From positions 1-27,444 of the forward strand of contig JBILLS010000027.1 of the NCBI GenBank assembly GCA_044375955.1: 27,444 bases of DNA, written 5' to 3'. The notes beneath the pieces were generated by a model. It saw nothing but the letters and a program-made list of their open reading frames with translations. It was not told where the DNA came from and ran no database searches. A program made the position numbers and the translations under genes. This stretch comes from VGCC01 sp044375955. Lineage in GTDB: Bacteria; Actinomycetota; Actinomycetes; S36-B12. Shown here one piece after another: positions 15,855 through 22,991 of this stretch (within the stretch, counting starts at the first letter, position 1; every line of letters starts with the position of its first letter).

Positions 15855-18016
15855 CAGACGGGCTCGATACCGGCCAGGCGTCGCTCGACACCGCGCTGGA
15901 GGAATCGGATGTAGCGGGTGCGGATCGCGGTGGTGAGGCGGTCCCACCATGTGGGGTTGATCACGACCTGGGCGCGATAGAACGAGGGACACAGCGCCGC
16001 CGCATGAGCGTTCTCCCCGCAGAGCCCGCAGCCCACGCAGCTGCTGAGGGTCGTGGCAATCGGGTCCTTGCGCATCGGATCCGGGTTGTCGGTGATGGTG
16101 AGGGAGGGGCAGCCGGAGATGCGGATGCACGAATGGTCTCCCGTGCATGTCTCCGGATCGATCCCATAGCGCTCATTCACGACCCGCGCCCCGGACTTGA
16201 TCGCGGCGGCCTTGGCAGGCTTCTCGCGACGCATCTTGTTCAAGGTGCACTCGCTCTGCGCCACGATCACTTTGGGGCCCTTCTCCTTCGTGGTGAGGGC
16301 CTCCTTGAACAAGTCGCGCATCTCGGCGACCTTGAAGGTGTTGGTCATCGTGCGGGCCCACTTCACACCCACGCCCCGGACTGCGTTCTCGATCGGGTGC
16401 TTGGTGGAGCGGGTGGGATTGTCGGCTGAGGATGACAGCACATCCTGCCCACCGGTGGCTGCGCTGTAGGCGTTGTCGACGATCACCAGGAGCTGGTCGT
16501 TTTCATTGAAGACCGCGTTGCCGACGCCGCTGGTCAGTCCGTTGTGCCAGAAGCCGCCGTCACCCATGAACGCGATGGCGCGTTTATCAGCCTGGGCACC
16601 GTTGAGCGCCGAGGCTGCCGCGGAACCCAGGCCGTATCCCATGGTGGTCGCACCGATATTGAACGGAGCATTGATGGAGAACAGGTGGCAGCCGATGTCG
16701 GCGCTGACGTAGTGCTCACCCACCTCGCGCTGGGCGAGGGTCAGCGCGGCGAAGATGGGGCGCTCGGGACATCCGGTGCAGAAGCCGGGTGGGCGCCCTT
16801 GCACGAGGTCCGGTGCGATGCGTGGCGCGAATGGGCTGCGCGGATCATCGTGCGGCAGGGTCACCACCGGTGTTCCGCCGACCATGGTCGGCACGTACTT
16901 GTGCAGGAATGCGTGCACACCCTTCGTCACCGCAGCGGGGGTGTATTCGCCCGCCACGGGGAGCAGGTCCTTGCCATGCAACACGGCGGTCGCGTTGTTG
17001 CGCCGGAGGATCGCCTGGATGTTCTGCTCGATGAAGTCTGGCTGCCCCTCCTCCACGAGCAGGACCGCCCGCTTACCCGCGCAGAAACGCACGACCTCCT
17101 CGTCGACGACGGGGTAGGTGACGTTCATGACGTAGAGCGGGATCTCGGAATTACCGAATGCATCCGAGACGCCGCAGAGTTCCAGTGCGCGGTTGACGTT
17201 GTTGAACAGACCGCCCTGCAGGATGATGCCGATGTCCTGAGTTCCGTCGTTGACGAACTCGTTCATCCTGTTCTCCGTGATGAACTTCACGGCTGCGGGC
17301 CAACGTTTGGTCACCTTCTCCTGTTCATGCAAGAAGCTGGCCGGGGGCAGCACGATGCGGCTGAGGTCACGACGCGGATTGGCGACAGCCTCACTCACCG
17401 TCATGGATGGGCGCTTGTTGTCCTTGGCGGTGAAGGTGCCGTGCAGGTGGCAGGAGCGCAGGCGCAGCTCAAGGATCACCGGGGTGTTGCTGGCCTCGGA
17501 GAGTTCGAAGCCCTTCTCCACCATGTCCACGATGGAGGTGAGGTTCGGGCGGGGATCGAGCAGCCACATCTGGGACTTCATCGCGAACGCGTGGGTGCGC
17601 TCCTGCATGATGCTGGCGCCCTCGCCGTAGTCCTCGCCGATGATCACCATCGCCCCGCCGAGGACACCACCCGACGCCAGGTTCGCGAGGGCGTCCGATG
17701 CGACGTTGAAGCCCACGGTGGACTTGAACGTGACGGCACCCCGCAGGGGGTAGTGCACCGATGCCGCGAGCATGGCTCCAGCAGTGGCCTCGGAGGCACT
17801 GTTCTCGAAGTAGACCCCCAGCTCGCCCAGGATGTCCTGCGCATCGCCGAGGACATCCATCAGGTGGGAGATGGGTGCGCCCTGGTAGCCGCCGACGTAG
17901 GCGACGCCCGATTGGAGCAGGCCCTTCGTGACGGCCAGGATCCCCTCGCCCCGGAACTCGTCGCCGTCGCCCAGGCGCAGTTCCTGGACCTCCTGGGCGA
18001 AGGAGCGCTCAGCCAT
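15854..18016 (-). CDS. iorA: Indolepyruvate ferredoxin oxidoreductase alpha subunit (IorA)
   Basis: A 720-residue thiamine-diphosphate enzyme subunit. The N-terminal pyrimidine-binding domain has GYQGAPISHLMDVL (43-56). CTGCPERP (413-420) and the ThDP motif GDGGFWHNG (485-493) with VDNAYSAATGGQD lie in the second ThDP domain. The C-terminal Fe-S part has one normal half, Cys660-x2-Cys663-x2-Cys666-x9-Cys676-Pro, and one unusual half, Cys624-x5-Cys630-x5-Cys636-Pro. It belongs to the IorA side of the 2-oxoacid oxidoreductases; the true substrate (indolepyruvate, phenylpyruvate or another arylpyruvate) is not fixed. ATG has GAGAGGAA 4-6 nt upstream. It follows the gentisate dioxygenase gene by 66 nt on the same strand and overlaps iorB. 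Confidence 0.88.
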   Translation of the reverse strand: MAERSFAQEVQELRLGDGDEFRGEGILAVTKGLLQSGVAYVGGYQGAPISHLMDVLGDAQDILGELGVYFENSASEATAGAMLAASVHYPLRGAVTFKSTVGFNVASDALANLASGGVLGGAMVIIGEDYGEGASIMQERTHAFAMKSQMWLLDPRPNLTSIVDMVEKGFELSEASNTPVILELRLRSCHLHGTFTAKDNKRPSMTVSEAVANPRRDLSRIVLPPASFLHEQEKVTKRWPAAVKFITENRMNEFVNDGTQDIGIILQGGLFNNVNRALELCGVSDAFGNSEIPLYVMNVTYPVVDEEVVRFCAGKRAVLLVEEGQPDFIEQNIQAILRRNNATAVLHGKDLLPVAGEYTPAAVTKGVHAFLHKYVPTMVGGTPVVTLPHDDPRSPFAPRIAPDLVQGRPPGFCTGCPERPIFAALTLAQREVGEHYVSADIGCHLFSINAPFNIGATTMGYGLGSAAASALNGAQADKRAIAFMGDGGFWHNGLTSGVGNAVFNENDQLLVIVDNAYSAATGGQDVLSSSADNPTRSTKHPIENAVRGVGVKWARTMTNTFKVAEMRDLFKEALTTKEKGPKVIVAQSECTLNKMRREKPAKAAAIKSGARVVNERYGIDPETCTGDHSCIRISGCPSLTITDNPDPMRKDPIATTLSSCVGCGLCGENAHAAALCPSFYRAQVVINPTWWDRLTTAIRTRYIRFLQRGVERRLAGIEPV

Positions 18017-18082
18017 GGGTTCCTCTCATCACCGGCCCATGATGGGGCAGGGTCGGCTGGGGTGCAATGTGACGTTGCCTAC

Positions 18083-19183
18083 CTATCCCTGGTGTCCGCC
18101 ATTGGAGTCGTAGGCCTCCTCGGCATGCAGCGCCAGGGACCTGATCATGGGGAAGTCGTTGAAGGAGAACAGGAAGGCGGGGTTGTCCGGGTCATCGTTG
18201 GCGTGCTCGTGCCAGGCCCAGGAGGGGACGCAGAAGATGTCGTGTTCCTGCCAGTCGAACCGGCGGCCGCCGATGATCGAGTGCCCCCGGCCCTCGGCGA
18301 CGTGGTAGATCACCGAACCCGTGTGCCGGTGCGCCAGCGTCTCCTGGCCGGGTTGCAGCATCTGCATGTGCGCACCCATCGTCGGCATCACCGAGCCCCC
18401 GGTCACGGGGTTCACGTACTCCATGATCACGCCGTCGTAGGGGGTGCCGTCGCTGACCTTCGCGAGGTTCACAAGTGCCTCGCGTGTCTTCTCCCACGGG
18501 TAACCCAGGAGGGGTGAGTACGGCTTGGTCCAGGTGCGACGGTCGGGCTTGAGGATGCCGCTGCCGTGGGTGAGGATCGAGGTGTTCGGCACCTTGCCGG
18601 GAACCTGATAGAGGTCCGGATGGACCTCGTAGAAGTTCGCGTCGAGTGAGTTGACCAGGGGAATGTCCAGGCCGTCCTGCCAGATGACGAAGTTGTCCGC
18701 GGACTCGTTGCCATGTTCATGCCAGGTGCCGTTCGGGGTGATCGCGAAGTCATTGGGTCCGACCTTGAGGCGGTCACCCTCGACGATCGTCCACGCGCCG
18801 GTTCCCTCGATGACGAAGCGCAGGGCGGATGCCGCATGGCGGTGCGCGGTCATCGACTCGCCGGGGTTCATGATCTGGATCCCGGAGTAGAGCAGTCCGA
18901 CCGCAGCCTTGACGTCCTTACGTTCGTCGTTGACGAGGTAGACGACACGTCGACCGGCGTCGGTGCCGGTGACGAGGGAAGCCGACTCGACCACGAGGGG
19001 GCGCATATCCGAGTAGCGCCACAGCATCGGGACGGACTTCGGTTGCGGGTACCAGGGTTCGATCTCGTTCGCCACGGACCAGAGGGCTCCGGTGCCGACC
19101 TTCTCGAGGCGGGAGTAGTACTCCTCCAACTCCGGGGTGTCTGTGACCCGGGCCCGACCGATAGCGGAGTCATCCATCGTCAT
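18083..19183 (-). CDS. Gentisate 1,2-dioxygenase
   Basis: A 366-residue bicupin Fe(II) dioxygenase that opens gentisate (2,5-dihydroxybenzoate) with O2 to maleylpyruvate. The family block LWRYSDMRPLVVES is at 54-67. First cupin: AHRH gives His114 and His116, and WHEHGN gives His155, the same spacing as the iron ligands I recall for the E. coli enzyme (104, 106, 145); IWQDGLDIPLVNSLDANFYE follows. The second cupin also keeps AHRH (285, 287) and WHEH (325, 327). ATG 19183 has GGGAGG 8-9 nt upstream. First gene of a minus-strand unit with iorA and iorB and divergent from the nitrilase gene. Salicylate- or 1-hydroxy-2-naphthoate-cleaving relatives share these motifs, so the substrate could be a gentisate analogue. 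Confidence 0.88.
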   Translation of the reverse strand: MTMDDSAIGRARVTDTPELEEYYSRLEKVGTGALWSVANEIEPWYPQPKSVPMLWRYSDMRPLVVESASLVTGTDAGRRVVYLVNDERKDVKAAVGLLYSGIQIMNPGESMTAHRHAASALRFVIEGTGAWTIVEGDRLKVGPNDFAITPNGTWHEHGNESADNFVIWQDGLDIPLVNSLDANFYEVHPDLYQVPGKVPNTSILTHGSGILKPDRRTWTKPYSPLLGYPWEKTREALVNLAKVSDGTPYDGVIMEYVNPVTGGSVMPTMGAHMQMLQPGQETLAHRHTGSVIYHVAEGRGHSIIGGRRFDWQEHDIFCVPSWAWHEHANDDPDNPAFLFSFNDFPMIRSLALHAEEAYDSNGGHQG

Positions 19184-19222
19184 CGCGCGGCCCTCCCAGT
19201 GCTGGCTGTCACTTCGATCTGG

Positions 19223-19228
19223 AGCCTA
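19223..19228 (-). promoter_or_regulatory. -10 box for the gentisate dioxygenase - ior unit
   Basis: TAGGCT on the minus strand fits TANNNT and would start transcription near 19216, leaving a leader of about 33 nt with the GGGAGG RBS. No good -35 at 17 nt (TAGCAC). Confidence 0.35.
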
Positions 19229-19249
19229 CTGCGGACTTTTCTGGAGTGC

Positions 19250-19255
19250 TACGGT
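19250..19255 (+). promoter_or_regulatory. -10 box for the nitrilase operon
   Basis: TACGGT fits TANNNT and is placed about 20 nt upstream of the nitrilase ATG; transcription would start near 19262. The box overlaps the left arm of the 19251-19263 palindrome, so a bound regulator would block it. Confidence 0.4.
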
Positions 19256-19263
19256 CCGACCGT
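19251..19263. promoter_or_regulatory. Candidate operator palindrome, nitrilase / gentisate dioxygenase intergenic region
   Basis: ACGGTC-C-GACCGT is a perfect 13-bp palindrome with a one-base centre, in the 92-bp gap between two divergent catabolic units. It covers most of the nitrilase -10 box and lies upstream of the gentisate dioxygenase -10. The binding protein is unknown; no regulator gene is in the window. Confidence 0.4.
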
Positions 19264-19275
19264 CGAAAGCGAGCC

Positions 19276-20274
19276 ATGGACTATCCCCGATTCCGCGCCG
19301 CCGCCGTGCAGGCCTCCCCGGTGTTCCTCGACACCGACGCCACGGTGGCGAAGGCCTGTTCCCTGATCGCGGAGGCAGGTGCAGCGGGAGCGCGTCTGGT
19401 GGTCTTCCCCGAGGTGTTCGTCCCGGGCTACCCCTACTGGAACTGGACCATGACTCCGATCGCGGGAAGTGCATGGTTCGAGCGGCTTTTCAAGGCGGCG
19501 GTGGACATCCCAGGACCCCACATCGACCGGCTCTGCACCGCAGCGCGGGATGCGGGGGCCTACGTCGTGATGGGCGTCAACGAGCGTGACCCCTATTCCA
19601 TGGGCACCCTCTACAACACGCTGGTCTTCATCTCCGATGCAGGCGAAGTTCTCGGCACACACCGCAAACTCGTGCCCACGTGGGCCGAGAAACTCACCTG
19701 GGCGGGAGGTGACGGGAGTTCCCTGCGTGTCTACGACACCGACATCGGCCGACTCGGTGGCCTGGCCTGTGGTGAGAACACGAACACACTCGCGCGTTTC
19801 GCCCTTCTTGCTCAAGGGGAGAACGTGCACACCGCGAACTACATCGCCCTCCCCACCGCACCCGAGGACTACGACATGGTGGAGGCGATCAAAGTGCGCG
19901 CCATGGCGCATTCCTTCGAAGGCAAGGTGTTCACGGTCGTTTCCTGTTCCGCGCTCACTCCGGAGATCGTCGATACCGTTGCCCACGATGCTGAGTCCCG
20001 AAAGATGCTGGAGCGGCCGCACTCCGCGGTGAGTTGCATCGTGGGACCCGATGGCCGCCTCCTCGGGGAGCCGTTGATCGACGTCGAGGGAATCGTCTAC
20101 GCGGACATCGACCTGAATCGATGCATCCAACCGAAGCAGATGCACGACATCATCGGGCACTACAACCGTTTCGATGTCCTTTCCCTGCGCATCAATCGCA
20201 GGCCCGGGAAAGCCCTGGAATTCGAGGACCCCGAGTTCGAAACCCTCATGGAAAGCCCGCGTCAGGAGGACTAG
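19276..20274 (+). CDS. Nitrilase (carbon-nitrogen hydrolase), CGE variant
   Basis: A 332-residue branch 1-like nitrilase that should hydrolyse an organic nitrile to the acid and ammonia. The catalytic triad is Glu46 (VVFPEVFVPGYPYW), Lys131 (THRKLVPT) and Cys165 (GGLACGENTNTLARFALLAQGE region). The residue after the nucleophile is Gly166 where most characterised plant and bacterial nitrilases have Trp (CWE). HTANYIALPT and VSCIVGPDGRLLGEP are family blocks. I chose ATG 19276 because homologous sequence begins there; the frame is open to an earlier ATG at 19246, upstream of the likely transcription start. The Shine-Dalgarno is weak (AAAGCGAG). FAH gene follows after 2 nt. An indole- or aryl-acetonitrile substrate is suggested only by context. 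Confidence 0.86.
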   Translation: MDYPRFRAAAVQASPVFLDTDATVAKACSLIAEAGAAGARLVVFPEVFVPGYPYWNWTMTPIAGSAWFERLFKAAVDIPGPHIDRLCTAARDAGAYVVMGVNERDPYSMGTLYNTLVFISDAGEVLGTHRKLVPTWAEKLTWAGGDGSSLRVYDTDIGRLGGLACGENTNTLARFALLAQGENVHTANYIALPTAPEDYDMVEAIKVRAMAHSFEGKVFTVVSCSALTPEIVDTVAHDAESRKMLERPHSAVSCIVGPDGRLLGEPLIDVEGIVYADIDLNRCIQPKQMHDIIGHYNRFDVLSLRINRRPGKALEFEDPEFETLMESPRQED

Positions 20275-20276
20275 AG

Positions 20277-21185
20277 ATGAGACTGATCACGTTCACAGTG
20301 GGCGCTGACCCCACCCCGAAACTCGGTGCGATCGTCGGCGACTCGGTGGTGGATCTCGTCCCGGCTCTGGTGGGACGAGTAGATGTACCCGCACGGATGA
20401 TCGACTTCATCACGGCCGGTCCCGCACTCCATGCGTCGGTCCGCGATGCGCTGACATCGACGGACTCGTGGCCGGCAGGGACGACCCATGACCTGACCGC
20501 GGTCACCCTGCAGGCACCGCTGCGCCCGGGGAAGGTCATCGGCGTCGGACTGAACTACGTGGAGCACGTCGAGGAATCGAGCCGGTCCCTGGATACGGCC
20601 AAGGAGATGCCTGATCGTCCGGTGCTCTTCAGTAAGCCGGCCACGGCGATCGTCGGCCCCGACCAGCCGATCCGCCACAACGCGGCACTCACTGCCCAAC
20701 TGGATTGGGAATGCGAATTGGCCGTGGTCATCGGGCGCGAAGCCGTGGGCGTTCCCGAGTCGACGGCGCTCGACTACGTGTTCGGCTACAGCATCATCAA
20801 CGACATCAGCGCGCGCGACCAGCGCCGTGGTGGGCAGTGGTTCTTCTCGAAGGGCCAGGACAGCTATGCACCCTTCGGGCCGGTGATCGTCACCGCTGAT
20901 GAGATCGGGGACCCTCACGCGCTGCAGTTGCGGCTCACGGTCAACGGGGATCAGCGACAGAACGGCAATTCCCGTCACATGCTCTTCAAGATCCCCACAC
21001 TGATCGCCGACATCACCTCCGGGATGACCCTCGAGCCGGGCGACGTCATCGCCACCGGCTCGCCCCAGGGTGTGGGGGCCGCCATGGACCCACCGACCTT
21101 CCTCCAGCCCGGGGACGTGGTCGAGTGCACGATCGAGGGGATCGGAACCCTGCGTAACCCGGTGGTGGCGGTCGGAAAGGGATAG
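20277..21185 (+). CDS. Fumarylacetoacetate hydrolase (FAH) family protein, likely acylpyruvate hydrolase
   Basis: A 302-residue FAH-superfamily metal enzyme. An N-terminal domain (MRLITFTVGADP) is followed by the catalytic domain from about residue 85 (KVIGVGLNYVEHVEE). The metal site is Glu145 and Glu147 in DWECELAVVIG with Asp176 in YSIINDISARD; KGQDSYAPFGP and ATGSPQGVG complete the active site. Members cleave acylpyruvates (fumarylpyruvate to fumarate and pyruvate), fumarylacetoacetate or related C-C bonds. The gentisate dioxygenase on the divergent unit makes fumarylpyruvate or maleylpyruvate the most sensible substrate. ATG 20277 has AGGAGGA 6 nt upstream, 2 nt after the nitrilase stop, so the two genes are cotranscribed. 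Confidence 0.88.
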   Translation: MRLITFTVGADPTPKLGAIVGDSVVDLVPALVGRVDVPARMIDFITAGPALHASVRDALTSTDSWPAGTTHDLTAVTLQAPLRPGKVIGVGLNYVEHVEESSRSLDTAKEMPDRPVLFSKPATAIVGPDQPIRHNAALTAQLDWECELAVVIGREAVGVPESTALDYVFGYSIINDISARDQRRGGQWFFSKGQDSYAPFGPVIVTADEIGDPHALQLRLTVNGDQRQNGNSRHMLFKIPTLIADITSGMTLEPGDVIATGSPQGVGAAMDPPTFLQPGDVVECTIEGIGTLRNPVVAVGKG

Positions 21186-21259
21186 GTCACCGCGCAAATT
21201 GGATAGACCCGGGCGCTCCGGACGCTGATAGTGGTCCTGTCCAGCGAGAAGGAGGACTC

Positions 21260-22360
21260 ATGACCAAGGCGATCCTGGATGGCAAGGACTTCAAACTCGG
21301 GCTGTTCTCATCGAACTGCTCCTCCGGCATGGCGGTCACCAAGGTCGCCGATCGATGGACCGGCAGTTGGGACGACAACCTCCGGCTGGTGAAGATCGCC
21401 GACGAGGTCGGCATCGATTTCCTCCTGCCCATCGCCCGCTGGATCGGCTACGGAGGTGAGACCAACTTCCACGAGGGTGTACTCGATCCGATCACCTGGG
21501 CGGCGGGTCTGCTCGCGAATTCAAAGCGCATCTTCGTCTTCGCCACAGTGCACACGGCCTTCAATCACCCGATCGTCGTCGCGAAGCAGATGGCCACCGT
21601 GGATCAGATCTCGCATGGACGTGCAGGCATCAACGTCGTGGCGGGCTGGAATCAGCCGGAGTACGAGACGTTCGGCATGGACCTACCGCAAGACCACAAC
21701 GATCGCTATGCACTCGCCCAGGAGTGGCTCGATGTGATCCTCAAGATCTGGACCACCCCCGGCCAGTTCGACTGGGACGGGAAGTTCTTCCACCTCAAGC
21801 ACGTCGAGAGCCTGCCCAAGCCCTACGACGGCCCATTGCCGATCCTGAATGCGGGTTCCTCCGTCCAGGGGCGCGCCTACGCCGCGCGCAACGCGAACTT
21901 CGGCTTCACCATCGTCGGTGGCCCGGAGGATGGTGCCGGAGTAGTCACCGAGTACACGAAGCTCGCCAAGAACGAGTTCCAGCGCACCATGGGCTACTTC
22001 ACCCTCGGTCATTGCGTCGTGCGACCCACGCGCAAGGAGGCAGAGGAGTTCTTGAAGTGGTACGCCGATGACAACGCGGACTGGGATGCGGTGGACAACC
22101 TCATGCGCCTGCAGGGACTCCATGCGCAGTCCTTCACGCCCGAGATGCTCGAGATGTTCCGCGGACGATTCGCGGCTGGGCACGGCACATGTCCGATCAT
22201 CGGGACACCCGACGATGTCGCCGACGAGATCGAACGCTTCGCTCAGGCGGGCTTCTCGGGTATGACCCTGTCCTTCCTCGACTATGCGGAAGAACTGCCC
22301 TACTTCGCGCAGGAGGTTCTGCCGCGACTCGAGGCGAAGGGTGTGCGTCTGCCTCGCTGA
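21260..22360 (+). CDS. LLM-class FMN-dependent monooxygenase (RutA/SfnG-like)
   Basis: A 366-residue TIM-barrel flavoprotein of the bacterial luciferase-like family, close to the RutA / dimethylsulfone monooxygenase group. Family blocks: FKLGLFSSNCSSG near the start, FLLPIARWIGYGGETNFHE, the strand ATVHTAFNHPIVVAKQMATVDQIS, GRAGINVVAGWNQPEYETFG and LPILNAGSSVQGRAYAARNANFGF. Such enzymes use reduced FMN from a separate reductase to insert oxygen, often next to a ring nitrogen or a sulfur; the reductase is the next gene. Excellent RBS AAGGAGGA. The 74-bp gap from the FAH gene shows a possible GATAGT box but no clear promoter. The substrate is unknown; in this cluster an indolic or other N-heterocyclic compound would fit. 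Confidence 0.87.
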   Translation: MTKAILDGKDFKLGLFSSNCSSGMAVTKVADRWTGSWDDNLRLVKIADEVGIDFLLPIARWIGYGGETNFHEGVLDPITWAAGLLANSKRIFVFATVHTAFNHPIVVAKQMATVDQISHGRAGINVVAGWNQPEYETFGMDLPQDHNDRYALAQEWLDVILKIWTTPGQFDWDGKFFHLKHVESLPKPYDGPLPILNAGSSVQGRAYAARNANFGFTIVGGPEDGAGVVTEYTKLAKNEFQRTMGYFTLGHCVVRPTRKEAEEFLKWYADDNADWDAVDNLMRLQGLHAQSFTPEMLEMFRGRFAAGHGTCPIIGTPDDVADEIERFAQAGFSGMTLSFLDYAEELPYFAQEVLPRLEAKGVRLPR

Positions 22361-22364
22361 GTGG

Positions 22365-22370
22365 TAGACA
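22365..22370 (+). promoter_or_regulatory. Weak -10-like box before the flavin reductase gene
   Basis: TAGACA(T) lies 6 nt before the GTG at 22377, the leaderless spacing found elsewhere in this window, but the sixth base is A rather than T. No RBS is visible, so either leaderless initiation or coupling to the gene before is needed. Confidence 0.3.
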
Positions 22371-22376
22371 TTCTCG

Positions 22377-22991
22377 GTGCCCGAGCGCCGTGAGATCGAT
22401 CCGTCGGAATCCAAGGGCATCTACCCGCTGCTCGGAACGCTGGTCACACCGCGACCGATCGCGTGGGTCTCGAGCATGTCAGCCGAGGGTGTCGACAACC
22501 TGGCACCCCACTCCTTCTTCCAGATCGTGAGCACCGCGCCGCCGATCGTGATGATCTCCTCGATGGGGGAGAAGGACACGGTGCGCAACGTCCGCGCCAC
22601 GGGCGAATTCGTCGTCTGTGGCTCACCTGCATCGATGATCGAGCAGATCAACCTGACCTCGGTGGAGTTTCCCTACGGCGTCAGTGAATTCGATCGAGTC
22701 GGGTTGACTCGGGAACCGAGTGCGAAGGTGGCGCCTCCGCGCGTGGCGGAATCCCCGTATGCCCTCGAGTGTCGGTGCATCGACATCCAGCACGTGGGAA
22801 ATGGGATCCTCGTCCTCGGTGAGGTGATCCACATCGCGGTGCGGGAGGACATCTTCGACGGTCCGGCCGTCGACGTGACTCGGCTCGATCCGGTCGCGCG
22901 TCTCGGGGGCAGTCAATGGAGTCGGCTTGGCGAGATCGTCGAGGTCCCGAGGGTGACCCTGGAGGAGTTCGACGCCCTCAACCGGCCATGA
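22377..22991 (+). CDS. Flavin reductase-like domain protein (FMN-binding split barrel)
   Basis: A 204-residue protein of the flavin reductase-like family (DIM6/NtaB type). Diagnostic blocks: LLGTLVTPRPIAWVSSMSAEG at about 19-39, NLAPHSFFQIVSTAPPIVMIS, KDTVRNVRATGEFVVC, and the late HIAVRE and DPVARLGGSQW. It should reduce FMN with NAD(P)H and pass it to the monooxygenase encoded 16 nt upstream, making a two-component oxygenase. GTG at 22377 was chosen because the family N-terminus (ERREIDPSESKGIYPLLG) starts there. Its 3' end overlaps the convergent SDR gene by 14 nt. Confidence 0.87.
   Translation: MPERREIDPSESKGIYPLLGTLVTPRPIAWVSSMSAEGVDNLAPHSFFQIVSTAPPIVMISSMGEKDTVRNVRATGEFVVCGSPASMIEQINLTSVEFPYGVSEFDRVGLTREPSAKVAPPRVAESPYALECRCIDIQHVGNGILVLGEVIHIAVREDIFDGPAVDVTRLDPVARLGGSQWSRLGEIVEVPRVTLEEFDALNRP

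Noticed and set aside
18036..18046. CCCAT-G-ATGGG palindrome upstream of iorA as an operator
   Set aside because: Short, low-complexity and not near a recognisable -10 box on the minus strand; likely chance.
18071..18079. Nonamer CGTTGCCTA shared with the livK upstream region (9519-9527)
   Set aside because: A single shared 9-mer in 27 kb is expected by chance and the settings differ.
16544..18517. Long open frame on the plus strand, opposite iorA and gentisate dioxygenase
   Set aside because: It mirrors the codon structure of the real minus-strand genes in GC-rich DNA, matches no family and crosses two genes.
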